From contig OY282434.1 of NCBI GenBank assembly GCA_958296095.1, forward strand, positions 2,014,001-2,078,000: a stretch of DNA of 64,000 nt. The letters are read 5' to 3'. The notes under the pieces are model-generated. The model was given only the letters and a program-made list of their open reading frames with translations, made no database searches and was not told where the DNA came from. A program made the translations under genes and the position numbers. Numbering within the stretch: position 1 is the stretch's first letter; each line of letters opens with the position of its first letter. Shown here one piece after another: positions 24,647 through 33,948 of the stretch. This DNA comes from an uncultured Oligoflexales bacterium. GTDB taxonomy: Bacteria > Bdellovibrionota_B > Oligoflexia > Oligoflexales > JAPPIL01.

Positions 24647-27280
24647 ATGAGGATCTTGGCTATTGCGCTGCTGCTCTTCGTCTTGCTTCCGTGGCCGTCG
24701 CTCCTTTCAGGACAGACCAATGCGGGTCTCTCTTGGATGGAGACAAGACCTGCTGCTTGGTCATTTGACCCAGGCCCAAGTGTTACAACCCAAAGAGACC
24801 TGATCGACTTGCACGCTGAGATCCCTAACTTTCCAGGGATTTCTTTGCAAATTATGCGCTATCGCTATGGCAAACCCACGCAAAAATTTCGCCCTGCCTA
24901 TGGCCCCATCCCGTGGCGAATGATCCTCAAGCCTAACCACGTTAAAATCCTCTTTATCGGCCAGGATGGTACCCATATAGCCGAAGCCGCCAATCGTCCA
25001 GGCACGGCTGGTTTTGGTGGTCGAGCACACAGCTTAGCGGCCTTCTTTGGCGTGGAATACAGTGCGGCCTTTATCAATACCTACGCCTTCACCATCAAGG
25101 GACAGTACGGAGCTAGGGGTGCTCCGTACGTTCGCAAAGGCAAAGTAAACACCCGACAAACCATCGTTCCCAACGATGTCTGGCTCATGTCTCAGGATCC
25201 CGACAGCCCTATCGCCCAGTGGCGGAATAACCTCATCGAGTGGATTATCAACAACAATCGCCAGTCTCTCAAACTGATTGTTCTTTTCGGAGGGTCAGCC
25301 AAGGACAGTATTGCCAGTTTCATTGAAAGTCGTGGTGGCAAAGTGGGATCGCGCTTGGAGCGAGAGATGAACAATATCCAAGTCCCAGAATTTTTTATGG
25401 TGTCTTCAGGAGGCAATAGCGAGTTTCCCGTTCCCTATAATCGCTATGGTAAGGATGCTTACCGCACGATGCTCGGCCGTCGCCTTGATTATACCCAGCC
25501 TTCCGAGTCGGCTCAGATTCGCTCCCACCTCCGCCAGCACCCCGATGCCGCCATTGCAACTATGGTCTTCTCCAGGGCAGGGCCTTATCGCAACGGCCTG
25601 CTCCACCACGCTCAGTTAGGAGGATACGATCTTGACAAGATTTGGGTTAAGCGAGAGCACGCCCGCCATCGCGTGCCCACTCGTTCACTTAAGGGGCTAA
25701 AGCTCAAAAAAGGCCGCCCTATTGATAGTGACATCGTTGTTCTCGCTCTTCCCCACCCCACCTTCCTCTCCACTACCAAGAACACCGCAGCCATGCGCTA
25801 CTGGGCGCGTGGCCTAGAGGAAGAAGAAAATTTTCATCGGATTGCAGAAACGATAGACAGTGTCCCCGCCTATAAAAAATTGGATGCCATGCTTGCCGCC
25901 CTCGCGCAGCTCCCCGATAGACGACGTGCCCAAAAGCTCAGAGCCGAGGGCTATAGCTATGGCAATAGGCAAGTGGCAGCTTTGGTGGAGAGAGACGTAG
26001 CTAAGCTTCGCCCCTACCTCCAGCGCGGCTGGTCTGTTCCCCCCGATCCCAGCGCTCCTAACGCCAAACGACAAAACGAAAATCGCTTTGCTCAAGGGTT
26101 AGTATATGAGTATGGGCGGTCTGGAATCCATCAAGCCTACTATGATTTTGGCACGCCTAAAAACCGCATGGTCTCCCGCTCCACAGCTCGCCGCGGCAAA
26201 CACAAGGTAGGCAGAAAAAATCGGGGTGCGCAGATTATTATTTTCGGCTCTAGGGACATTCCCGCTTACGACCGTCAGCTTATGGATCAAACGCTTGCAC
26301 AACGCGCTAACCAGCCACTTGATAGCCGCGAAACATTCGTCTCCCGTCTGGTGCAAGGGCCTATCCGTTACCAATTTGATCCAGGGCCGCCTGAACAGTA
26401 CGCCCAACTGATGCAGGCATTATCTTCCTCAAACAATTCCATCTATGCTCCCAAGCCGGGCATGAGTTACGTGCGCAACGGCATCGATGCCTATACTATC
26501 AAAACTCACCCCAGTGCGGGGGCTTTTGGTCACTATCGGGGCACATTTGCTAATCCGCACGTGGTCATTCTTGCCGATCCAGATGGCGTGGATGATATGA
26601 TCACCTCCCGTGCTCTCACGGGGACTCGTGGACAATACCTGCACGGGATGATGGAAGATTTGCACGCGGCAGATAGCTATCTGGTGATCAAAACAGTGCC
26701 CTTTGGTATGGATGGTGCTACGACTCAAGATTGGCAACGAGTCTATCAACTAACGCAAAAATGGCGCAACAAGCTCATGCAGGAAATTTTACACAACACC
26801 GACCCTGACTGGATAGTGGCCGATGGCTCGTGGGCGCAAAAGACCATAGAGGATCTGCTGCAACAAAAACGCCTTAAGGACAAGTATGGGGAAAAATATG
26901 TCCCCATTCACCGCACAGGTCTTAAAAATAGCTCCGGTATTGCTAAGGCTATGCAGTCACTGGGTTTCCCTCGCTCCTACCGAGCTAGGATGAGCAATAT
27001 TCCTCGCACGCATCTCACCTACTACGCCCGGGCCTGGGAAGGGACTTCGGGGGATAGGGTGCTGGATTCCCGCGGGCGCTATCGGGGGCATGCTTTCCAG
27101 GTGGTAATCCCCAACTGGGTGGTAAATCAAAAGCACATCCTCGATGAGTCCACCCAAAAGGCAGTGGAAAAAATGAAAGCTAAACTTAACGAAGGTGGTT
27201 TCCCCAGGCCTGATGAAACCATTCCCGATTTCTTGCGGCGGACCGGTGCTAGTCATGAACGCGAGAATGATGCCGCGTGA
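24647..27280 (+). CDS. Exported protein resembling duplicated uracil-DNA glycosylase domains
   Basis: 877 residues from the ATG at 24647 (GGAG upstream); this start gives a clean signal peptide (ILAIALLLFVLLPWPSLLSG). Domain 1 (about 95-385) carries FIGQDGTH at 104-110, like motif A of UDG-superfamily enzymes, followed by RPGTAGFGGRAHSLAAFFGV, a VLFGGSAKDSI helix start and ALPHPTF, like the late His-containing motif. Domain 2 (about 640-860) repeats the layout in degenerate form (VVILADPDGVDD, WIVADGSWAQKTI, VPIHRTG). Known UDGs are cytoplasmic, so an exported, two-domain version is odd. The UDG assignment is motif-based inference. No adjacent DNA-uptake gene was seen. Confidence 0.6.
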   Translation: MRILAIALLLFVLLPWPSLLSGQTNAGLSWMETRPAAWSFDPGPSVTTQRDLIDLHAEIPNFPGISLQIMRYRYGKPTQKFRPAYGPIPWRMILKPNHVKILFIGQDGTHIAEAANRPGTAGFGGRAHSLAAFFGVEYSAAFINTYAFTIKGQYGARGAPYVRKGKVNTRQTIVPNDVWLMSQDPDSPIAQWRNNLIEWIINNNRQSLKLIVLFGGSAKDSIASFIESRGGKVGSRLEREMNNIQVPEFFMVSSGGNSEFPVPYNRYGKDAYRTMLGRRLDYTQPSESAQIRSHLRQHPDAAIATMVFSRAGPYRNGLLHHAQLGGYDLDKIWVKREHARHRVPTRSLKGLKLKKGRPIDSDIVVLALPHPTFLSTTKNTAAMRYWARGLEEEENFHRIAETIDSVPAYKKLDAMLAALAQLPDRRRAQKLRAEGYSYGNRQVAALVERDVAKLRPYLQRGWSVPPDPSAPNAKRQNENRFAQGLVYEYGRSGIHQAYYDFGTPKNRMVSRSTARRGKHKVGRKNRGAQIIIFGSRDIPAYDRQLMDQTLAQRANQPLDSRETFVSRLVQGPIRYQFDPGPPEQYAQLMQALSSSNNSIYAPKPGMSYVRNGIDAYTIKTHPSAGAFGHYRGTFANPHVVILADPDGVDDMITSRALTGTRGQYLHGMMEDLHAADSYLVIKTVPFGMDGATTQDWQRVYQLTQKWRNKLMQEILHNTDPDWIVADGSWAQKTIEDLLQQKRLKDKYGEKYVPIHRTGLKNSSGIAKAMQSLGFPRSYRARMSNIPRTHLTYYARAWEGTSGDRVLDSRGRYRGHAFQVVIPNWVVNQKHILDESTQKAVEKMKAKLNEGGFPRPDETIPDFLRRTGASHERENDAA

Positions 27281-27406
27281 TGCGCTACTCGCTGCGCTCT
27301 ACGAGACTCTTTGTAACGCTCGCTTGCTAGCTCATCGCTACGCGATGCGCTAAGCGGCTCTTTGTATCGCTCGCTTTTTAGCTCGCTGCATGTTCTCAGA
27401 CCCCTC
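27281..27406. repeat. Repeat cluster left of the insertion sequence
   Basis: Directly after the UDG-like gene, GC-rich units (CGCTCGCTTGCTAGCTCATC, GCGATGCGCTAAGCGGCTC) lead into the duplicated segment that begins at 27407. No gene seen. Confidence 0.8.
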
Positions 27407-27738
27407 GTTATTGCGATCAGGCTTGCCCTCAGACCTCTCGCGGTTGCGTTCAAGCTTGCCTCAGACCTCTCTGCTGTTGAGTTGAGACTCGCCTACCGAG
27501 GGCTTTATGAAGGGCGGGGCGAGGCCGTTCGCTGCGCTGCGGCTTTCTATATCGCTCGCTTGCTAGCTCATCGCTACGCGATGCGCTAAGCGGCTCTTTG
27601 TATCGCTCGCTTTCTAGCTCGCTGCTTGCGCTCAGGTCTCCCTGTATTGCGTTCAGGCTTGCCTACCGAGAGCTCCATGAATGGCGAGGCGAGACCGTGC
27701 GAAAACGACCGTAGATATTGCCAACACTGCAACCAGTT
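27407..27738. repeat. Left copy of 332-bp perfect direct repeat (target duplication)
   Basis: I find this block identical, base by base, to 29672-30003 at a constant offset of 2265. It starts GTTATTGCGATCAGG and ends ACTGCAACCAGTT, immediately before the insertion sequence. It contains repeat modules and the first part of a structured element, so it is copied target sequence rather than part of the insertion sequence. Confidence 0.92.
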
Positions 27739-29671
27739 CCCGACCTTAGCGCGTAGGGTTACGTCTTTATATCGATAGGGCTAGCTTTTTCCTAGCCATA
27801 GTGCTAGGTTGCCCGCCATGCACATCAAGGCTGTCAAAAGAGGCGAGTCACAGACGTTGTACATCGTTCAGTCGGTTCGGGTTGCTCCGAAGGACGGCGG
27901 CAAGGTGAAGGTGCCGCGCCACAAATATCTCAAGACGATCGGCACCGCCAGGGGGCCAAAAGCGCTTGCTTCGCTCAGGCGACGTGCTAAAAAGGAACTC
28001 GCTTCTCTGCGGAAGGAGTCAGCTCCAGTGGCGAAAAAAAGTCCCACCCCCAAGGGTCTCAAGGCGGTAGAACTCGAAGCCACGGAGGATGTCATCACGG
28101 GTATCTATGATATTTACGGCAAGGTTTACGACGACTTGGGCTTGGACAAAATTATTCAGGCTAGCAGCGATGACGATAAGTTTAACAAGATCATCAAGGC
28201 ACTGGTGCTCAGCCGCATAGCCCATCCAGACTGTAGCAAGGTGGCGATTGCGAAAAAACTTGCCAACGACTATGACATCGATTTTCCGCTGCACAAGTAT
28301 TATCAAGCGATGGACAAGCTAGTAGAGGTCAAGGACGAAGTCATGCGTCTTGTCTTTGCCGAGAGCAAGCGTTGGCACAATGCTGAAATTAAGAACCTGT
28401 TGATCGATGTGACCACCACATATTTCGAGAGTTTTGTTAAGGATGGCTTTCGTCAACCGGGCTACAGCAAAGATAACAAGTCGGCAGAATCACAGCTCGT
28501 TATGTCTCTGATAACGACAGATGAAAGCTTCCCGATAAGTTATAAACTTTTTCCTGGCAACACGGCTGAATGTCGAACGCTGATCGACCATACTAGCGAA
28601 GTGTTGGCAGAGCATCCCGCCCTGCAAGGGGCAAGCTTGGCGGCTGATCGAGGTATGTCCAACGGCAAGATTTTTTCCCATCTGGAAAATGAAAAGATAA
28701 ATCTCAAATATGTCATCGCCTCCAAGCTTCGGCAGTTGCCCAAGGAAAAGCAAGCCTGTATTTTCAATGACATAGATGCCGCTTTGGCTCGGCTCGGCGA
28801 GGACAAGGAATGGGCTAAAAGCTACGCTTGGGAAGGGAAAGGGCGGCGGATAGTGGTCGGCTATTGTCCCAAACGTGCTGAACGTGATCGCCGAGTTCGG
28901 GAAGAAACTTTGGCGAAAATTTTTGCCAAAAATCCTGACGGTCAGGTCAAGGTATCGAAGTTAGTGCGCAACAAGTATCTCGATACTCGGAACAAAGAAT
29001 TGAAAATTGATGCGGCTAAAGTTGCCGAAGATGCATGTTGGGACGGGTTGTATGGCATGGTCACCAATCACGCTCCTTGTCATGCCAAACAGGTGTTCAG
29101 TCGTTATCGTGAGTTGTGGAAGATCGAGGATGCGTTTCGTATTTTGAAATCCGATCTCAAGTTGCGACCAATACGTCACTGGACTCGTAACCGCATAGAG
29201 GCGCATTTTCTGATTTGTTATCTGGCGTTGGCAATAACGAAATTTATGCAGGCGAAAGTCAATGCCAAGTTAGAGGCTAAAGATCGGCTGTCCATCAATA
29301 AATGTCAGGAACTTGCCTCGACGGGCAAATCGTTTATCATGGTGAACAAGTGTTATAACGACAATTACCTTTATCTTTTTCCCAAGCGATTGACTGAGGA
29401 ACAGCGACGAATCTACGATGTTCTCGGCGTAACACACCGCAAGGATAACATCCGCATATTATCTCCACCAAATATCAGCCGACAATTGCAGGGCCTGTAA
29501 CAGGTCAACTCGCCTCCCGCGCATCTGCGGGCATTGCATCGGTGCGTCTACAGTTCAGTATCTGCTAAAAAATGCGCAAAATTTTTAAAAATCTAGCGTT
29601 AGGTCACTTCTCGTCTACCGAAATTCCTCACTGGAGGGCGGTGCGTGTCACCCTACTCTCTTAAACTCGGG
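27739..29671 (+). mobile_element. IS1634-like insertion sequence (1933 bp)
   Basis: Bounded exactly by the two 332-bp direct repeats. The left end CCCGACCTTAGCGCGTAGGG and the reverse complement of the right end, CCCGAGTTTAAGAGAGTAGG, match imperfectly over about 25 bases and continue as GT(T/G)AC, so these are terminal inverted repeats. One transposase gene fills the element. IS1634 is known for long, variable target duplications, which fits the 332-bp repeat. The intact gene and identical flanks suggest recent insertion. Confidence 0.92.
27809..29500 (+). CDS. IS1634-family (IS4 superfamily) transposase
   Basis: 563 residues from TTG at 27809, or 560 from ATG at 27818. It is a DDE transposase: the first Asp is in LLIDVTTTYFES (about 197-208), the second in LAADRGMSNGKIF (about 280-292), and the Glu in YRELWKIEDAFRILKSDLK (about 433-451), with the E-x6-K spacing of the IS4 superfamily. 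The N-terminal region (IVQSVRVAPKDGGKVKVPRH) is typical of IS1634-like enzymes. The frame is uninterrupted. The gene occupies most of the insertion sequence, with about 70 bases before and 170 after. Confidence 0.93.
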   Translation: MPAMHIKAVKRGESQTLYIVQSVRVAPKDGGKVKVPRHKYLKTIGTARGPKALASLRRRAKKELASLRKESAPVAKKSPTPKGLKAVELEATEDVITGIYDIYGKVYDDLGLDKIIQASSDDDKFNKIIKALVLSRIAHPDCSKVAIAKKLANDYDIDFPLHKYYQAMDKLVEVKDEVMRLVFAESKRWHNAEIKNLLIDVTTTYFESFVKDGFRQPGYSKDNKSAESQLVMSLITTDESFPISYKLFPGNTAECRTLIDHTSEVLAEHPALQGASLAADRGMSNGKIFSHLENEKINLKYVIASKLRQLPKEKQACIFNDIDAALARLGEDKEWAKSYAWEGKGRRIVVGYCPKRAERDRRVREETLAKIFAKNPDGQVKVSKLVRNKYLDTRNKELKIDAAKVAEDACWDGLYGMVTNHAPCHAKQVFSRYRELWKIEDAFRILKSDLKLRPIRHWTRNRIEAHFLICYLALAITKFMQAKVNAKLEAKDRLSINKCQELASTGKSFIMVNKCYNDNYLYLFPKRLTEEQRRIYDVLGVTHRKDNIRILSPPNISRQLQGL

Positions 29672-30003
29672 GTTATTGCGATCAGGCTTGCCCTCAGACC
29701 TCTCGCGGTTGCGTTCAAGCTTGCCTCAGACCTCTCTGCTGTTGAGTTGAGACTCGCCTACCGAGGGCTTTATGAAGGGCGGGGCGAGGCCGTTCGCTGC
29801 GCTGCGGCTTTCTATATCGCTCGCTTGCTAGCTCATCGCTACGCGATGCGCTAAGCGGCTCTTTGTATCGCTCGCTTTCTAGCTCGCTGCTTGCGCTCAG
29901 GTCTCCCTGTATTGCGTTCAGGCTTGCCTACCGAGAGCTCCATGAATGGCGAGGCGAGACCGTGCGAAAACGACCGTAGATATTGCCAACACTGCAACCA
30001 GTT
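29672..30003. repeat. Right copy of 332-bp perfect direct repeat (target duplication)
   Basis: Identical to 27407-27738. Unlike the left copy, it runs on without a break into the remainder of a structured repeat element (TATTTTTTCGCACAGGGC), which shows that the insertion landed inside that element and that the right side preserves the original junction. Confidence 0.92.
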
Positions 30004-30097
30004 TATTTTTTCGCACAGGGCATGTGCTTATACATATTCGTGGGGAGTTTCTCGGTAGGGCTGCGCCGTGCCAAGACAACGGAGGTACGGGCTAAGG
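29929..30097 (+). repeat. Structured repeat element interrupted by the IS (restored copy)
   Basis: From ACCGAGAGCTCC to GGGCTAAG. It contains the GAGACCGTGCGAAAAC segment, the GCACAGGGCATGTGC hairpin and the TTTCTCGGTAGGGCTGCGCC block. The long-range stem is weak here (AAACGACC against GGGGAGTTT). Its first 75 bases also exist at 27664-27738 through the target duplication. Confidence 0.8.
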
Positions 30098-30813
30098 AAG
30101 GTCTTTGCCTCTCGTTATTGCGATCAGGCTTGCACTCAGGCCTCTTGCTATTGCATTCAGGCTTGTCCTCAAACCTCTTGGCTGTCGCGGAGCTCCATGA
30201 ACGGCACGGGTAGACCGTGCGAAAACGACCGCAGATATTGCCAATACTGCAACCAGGTTATTTTTTGCACAGGGCATGTGCTTGCACATATTCGTGGGGA
30301 GTTTCTCGGCAGGTCTGCGCCGTGCCAAGACAACGGAGGTCTGTGCTAAGTAGTGTCCTTGCCCCAAGTCTCTCAGCGGTTACCCCCACCTCATGCTCAC
30401 CGAGAGCTCCATGAACGGCGAGGCAAGACCGTGCGAAAACGACCGCAGATATTGCCAATATCTGCAACCAGATTATTTTTTGCATAAGGCATGTGCTTAT
30501 ACATATTCGTGGGGAGTTTCTCGGTAGGGCTGCGCCTCGCCCAGCTGCGCTGCGCACGACTTTTTGCATCGCTCGCTTGCTAGCTCGCTTTTTGCACTCA
30601 GACCTCCCTGTATTGCGTTGAGGCTTGCTTGTTAGCCTCTCTGCTTGTCATCAGACCTCTCGTTATTGCGTTCAGATTATTTTTTTGCATAAGGCATGTG
30701 CCATACCCACTCAGGGCGAGTTTCTCGGTAGGTCTGCGCCCCGCCAAGACAACGGAGGCGGGGGCTAATGGATTAAACTCCAACTTAAGCTAGCGGATAA
30801 TTGCCAAGTTGAC
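30004..30813. repeat. Modular repeat cluster right of the insertion sequence
   Basis: No gene. Besides the end of the element at 29929-30097 it carries two further plus-oriented structured elements (about 30189-30350 and 30399-30545) and a partial one (about 30671-30770), separated by units such as CCTCTCGTTATTGCGTTCAG. The first two full copies share an identical ATATTCGTGGGGAGTTTCTC segment with the neighbouring one, suggesting local duplication. The last 25 bases before the protease gene are unique. Confidence 0.88.
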
Positions 30814-32295
30814 TCATTCCTCGCCCATAAGCTCGAGTTCCTTACGGAATTGTTTGTCTTCTCGCAAAGTTGAATAGCCCGCGTATTTTTTGAAACCACG
30901 TATGCATTGACTGTAAATAGTCACCTCTTTTTTATCGGCAAGGTATTCCTCAGCCTGTTTGTGGCTAGTGACTTTGACATCGTCAACACTGATAAGATAG
31001 CAACCCTCACGATCGTGTTCTCTGGGAAAGGCTCGATCACTAGTTATCAACAAGCCTTCTTGCTTTGTCAGTTTGTAGAAACGCGAGCCTTTGTTGATTT
31101 CTGCCACCCCTAATTCCCAAAGAAAAGATGTATCGGTGACGGGACGGGCATCGTAAGGATCGTGCCGCAGTGCCACCTTGACTGTTTTTTTCTTCACCTT
31201 GCCGTTGCGAATAAACCTGACCGTCAGCGAAGTGCTGGGCGCAGTGAAGGCGATCACGTTGAAGGCATCGACATGTGAAGTTATTTTTCTGTCAGCTAAC
31301 GAAAAGACCACATCTCCGCGTTGAAGACCAGCCTTAGCTGCGGTGCTATCTTCGTCGACGGTAGCGATAAGCACGCCTGTGTCGTAGTCGGATAACTCTG
31401 GATAATCGTCGATCTGCCAGGCCTGCCGCAGATCCGTTTCTAGCCGTTGCCAGCTGACTCCGATGTCTCCCCATTTGCAACCCCCAGACTCCCGTAACTG
31501 TGCGATAACATGCTGAACGGTATTGGCAGAAACCGCATGGCTGGTCATGCCTGTTACATCATACCTGCCATCTGCTAAGCCAAAACTATTGATGCCGATG
31601 ACCTGTCCCTTTGCATCTAGCAACGGCCCGCCACTATTGCCGCTAAGCAGCTGTGCATCGTGGTGAATGTATTCCCCGAAACTGTCTGTTATGGCGGCAG
31701 AAAAATTGGCAAACTCCCTGGCAGATGGATGGTTGAAACTGGCGATGTTCCCCGTTGTTGAGCTATTCCTCAGCGCCAGCGGTGCACCGAGTGTGAAGAC
31801 ATCATCACCCTGAAGCAGTTTCCCAGAATCGGCAAAAGCAAGTTCAGCCAAGCCCTGCCGATCGAAGTCGGGATCACTGACCTTCAGCAGGGCAACATCA
31901 GTATACTTGTCCGCACCGATTACTTCACCGCGATAGGCTTTGCCGTTTGCTAGTTTGAGCACCAGGGATTTGACACCATCGACACAGTGCTGGTTGGTGG
32001 CTATATGGCCCTGGGCAAGATCGATGAAAAAAGCCGAGCATGCACCCTCTCTCGTTGTGAGTGTCGATCCTGAACGCCTTAGCCTTCGTCCACCATAGTA
32101 GTGGGCGAGAAGATCCGCATCGCGATAAAATCCATCTTTCTCCCGAGTGGTCTTGAGATACACCAAAGCCTGGCGCGATTCAGCAACCAGGTCCGGTAGA
32201 TTTTCGATATGTTGGACGCTTGCGATCTGTTCGAGGTTGGCACTGCAGTTGGCAAGAAAACAGCTGGCTAACAGGGTAATAACAGGTAACTTCAT
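30814..32295 (-). CDS. HtrA-like trypsin-fold serine protease lipoprotein with PDZ domain
   Basis: 493 residues. A lipoprotein signal (ITLLASCFLANC) is followed by a chymotrypsin-fold domain at about 75-275 with the complete triad: His in TNQHCVDG, Asp in DVALLKVSD and Ser in GNSGGPLLD. A PDZ domain follows at about 285-380 (TGVLIATVDEDSTAAKAGLQRGDVV), then a ~110-residue C-terminal region that may be a second, degenerate PDZ (EGCYLISVDDVKVTSHKQAEEYL). HtrA-type proteases clear misfolded envelope proteins. AGGAGATTATT precedes the ATG. The 40-100 bases upstream are strongly AT-rich and probably hold the promoter. Confidence 0.88.
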   Translation of the reverse strand: MKLPVITLLASCFLANCSANLEQIASVQHIENLPDLVAESRQALVYLKTTREKDGFYRDADLLAHYYGGRRLRRSGSTLTTREGACSAFFIDLAQGHIATNQHCVDGVKSLVLKLANGKAYRGEVIGADKYTDVALLKVSDPDFDRQGLAELAFADSGKLLQGDDVFTLGAPLALRNSSTTGNIASFNHPSAREFANFSAAITDSFGEYIHHDAQLLSGNSGGPLLDAKGQVIGINSFGLADGRYDVTGMTSHAVSANTVQHVIAQLRESGGCKWGDIGVSWQRLETDLRQAWQIDDYPELSDYDTGVLIATVDEDSTAAKAGLQRGDVVFSLADRKITSHVDAFNVIAFTAPSTSLTVRFIRNGKVKKKTVKVALRHDPYDARPVTDTSFLWELGVAEINKGSRFYKLTKQEGLLITSDRAFPREHDREGCYLISVDDVKVTSHKQAEEYLADKKEVTIYSQCIRGFKKYAGYSTLREDKQFRKELELMGEE

Positions 32296-32784
32296 AATAA
32301 TCTCCTAGTAAACAACTAATAAGCTGTAGGCTTGTAGCAGGATTTTAATTATAAATCAATAATTATATTGTTTTCTACCTATTATCTATGGATAGCGAGC
32401 ATCAGCGCTGCGCTACGCTGCGAGGCTTTAGGGGGCGTGTAGTGAAATCACTCCGCATGTTCCTAGCAAACACGGGAGATGGTAGCCATGGCATTTGTAA
32501 ATGTCATTTCGTCCCGCTTGCCAATGACATCGCCCAGCATCGGCGGATCACCATCGAGACCTTCATCGCGTTGTAGGTGTCTTTCTTGATAGGCACAGTA
32601 TCGAAAATCAGCGCGATCAGCGGGATTTGGAGGAATTTCTCGTCATCGTAAATGTCGGCGACGATGCCGATGAGATGACCAAGCTCGACCAGGATGTCGA
32701 GCGAGCCGACGAGGTCATGGACAACGTGATCGAACTTATGGCTAAGGAGTTGCTTAAGAACATTCTTGGCCGATAACCTTTCGG
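32296..32784. other. Intergenic region with a possible gene remnant
   Basis: 489 bases. Bases 32300-32390 are AT-rich and likely contain the promoter of the protease gene. On the minus strand an open stretch without a usable start runs from about 32795 to the stop at 32504-32506, reading protein-like (HLIGIVADIYDDEKFLQIPL, FDTVPIKKDTYNAMKV). The plus strand is also open there. It may be a decayed gene fragment; I cannot identify it. Confidence 0.3.
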
Positions 32785-33192
32785 CTACCTTGATAATCCA
32801 GCTTTATCCAGACACAGCCGAGCCGCGGTATCACCACGTTCGACACATTTCCCCCCGCAATTTTCGTAGGGAAAATCTCCGCAAGCCCGAATACACGTAT
32901 TGGTAATAGCTTTCGCTTTCGTTGCGCAGGTGCAGGCAAGTTTCAGCAATGTGTGAAACGTGTTATCAATACCTATCTGCTCCACCTTTGCGTAAGTCGT
33001 TAGGTCATCGATGCAGTGCTCGGCGTGTGGAAGGGTGTCATCATTTGAATCGGTGGAAGTTAAAGCCCTTTCTGCAGTTTTTTCTACTTCTTTAGCCACA
33101 CACTCGTCATCCGGGTCATCACCGCAAGATAACAACAGCCCGATTAGAAGCAGGTATCTGACAATGTTTCCTGCCGGAGTTAGCACCATCAT
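32785..33192 (-). CDS. Small Cys-rich lipoprotein
   Basis: 135 residues from the ATG at 33192, which overlaps the stop codon of the YHYH-type gene (ATGA). A lipobox (IGLLLSC) would give a lipidated Cys near residue 23. The mature part is acidic at first (GDDPDDECVAKEVEKTAER) and then holds about nine Cys (EHCIDDL, LACTCATKAK, NTCIRACG, NCGGKCVERG, RLCLDK), consistent with a disulfide-stabilised envelope protein. No family recognised. Probably expressed together with the upstream gene. Confidence 0.65.
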   Translation of the reverse strand: MMVLTPAGNIVRYLLLIGLLLSCGDDPDDECVAKEVEKTAERALTSTDSNDDTLPHAEHCIDDLTTYAKVEQIGIDNTFHTLLKLACTCATKAKAITNTCIRACGDFPYENCGGKCVERGDTAARLCLDKAGLSR

Positions 33193-33560
33193 GGGAATGA
33201 TCTCAGTGCACATACTGCCAACTCCATCGACTCTCTATCACCCCTTCTGATCAGGTTAACTACAGCTTTCATTGCATTTTCTCTGTTCTGCTCAAGAATT
33301 CTAGATGCCTTGTCAGTAGCGCACATGCTAGGCACTGAGGTGAGCCGCCGTGCCAATCCAGGCCTGCATTGTTCTTCATCACTTGGTGGCTTTGGCTGTG
33401 GAATTGCGTTGCGGGGTATTCTTGGGGAACTTGGCTTTTTCGCATTGTGACAGTGGTAGGGTTTACTACCCGCGTGACATCCTTCCGAGTTCGTCCCCCC
33501 ACTGTGTGCGATGAGTGCTGTGGTATTCGCGAGTAAAGTTAAAATCATTAATGCCTTCAT
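33189..33560 (-). CDS. Exported YHYH-motif protein
   Basis: 123 residues. A signal peptide (ALMILTLLANTTALIA) is followed at about 19-40 by HSGGTNSEGCHAGSKPYHCH, the His/Cys-rich motif of YHYH-domain proteins, which are small exported proteins of unclear function often found on mobile or accessory DNA; the His/Cys set could bind metal. A Pro-rich linker leads to a helical tail. It is coupled to the downstream Cys-rich lipoprotein gene by a four-base ATGA overlap. Confidence 0.7.
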   Translation of the reverse strand: MKALMILTLLANTTALIAHSGGTNSEGCHAGSKPYHCHNAKKPSSPRIPRNAIPQPKPPSDEEQCRPGLARRLTSVPSMCATDKASRILEQNRENAMKAVVNLIRRGDRESMELAVCALRSFP

Positions 33561-33948
33561 ATGTTATATAATGCAAGTTCGATCTACCTGTTGTCAATAG
33601 AATATGTTGATTTTCTTTTAAATAAACTAAATTACAATAGTAGATAGGCTAAAATATCCCAGCAAGCATAAGGTCTTTCCGAGGCGTGAGGATCGCCGAC
33701 AACGCCCCGAAACACCAAACCGAACGCCATACCTCGCGCTAGTGCCAAAGTCTATTCTAGGGGATTTTGGTTGTAACCGCTTGATATTGTGGGTTATATC
33801 AGTAGTCATCGAGTAGCGTTGTTCGATCTGGGTGGTGATCTACAAGCGATGCCAGCCCAAGGTCGCATGGACAAGGCAATTGCGAATGCCCGTGGTTTCG
33901 CCATGGCTGTGTATAATCATCTTTTAACCCAGAGGCAGGAGAACGCCG
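33561..33948. other. AT-rich intergenic region
   Basis: 388 bases with low GC in its first 100 bases (TTTTCTTTTAAATAAAC), consistent with the promoter of the YHYH-type gene. Short open frames on both strands lack ribosome sites and family features. No repeat module is present. Confidence 0.4.

Noticed and set aside
27407..30003. Composite transposon with 332-bp flanking elements
   Set aside because: The flanking repeats have no transposase and continue the neighbouring repeat cluster on the right, so they are duplicated target and not mobile ends.
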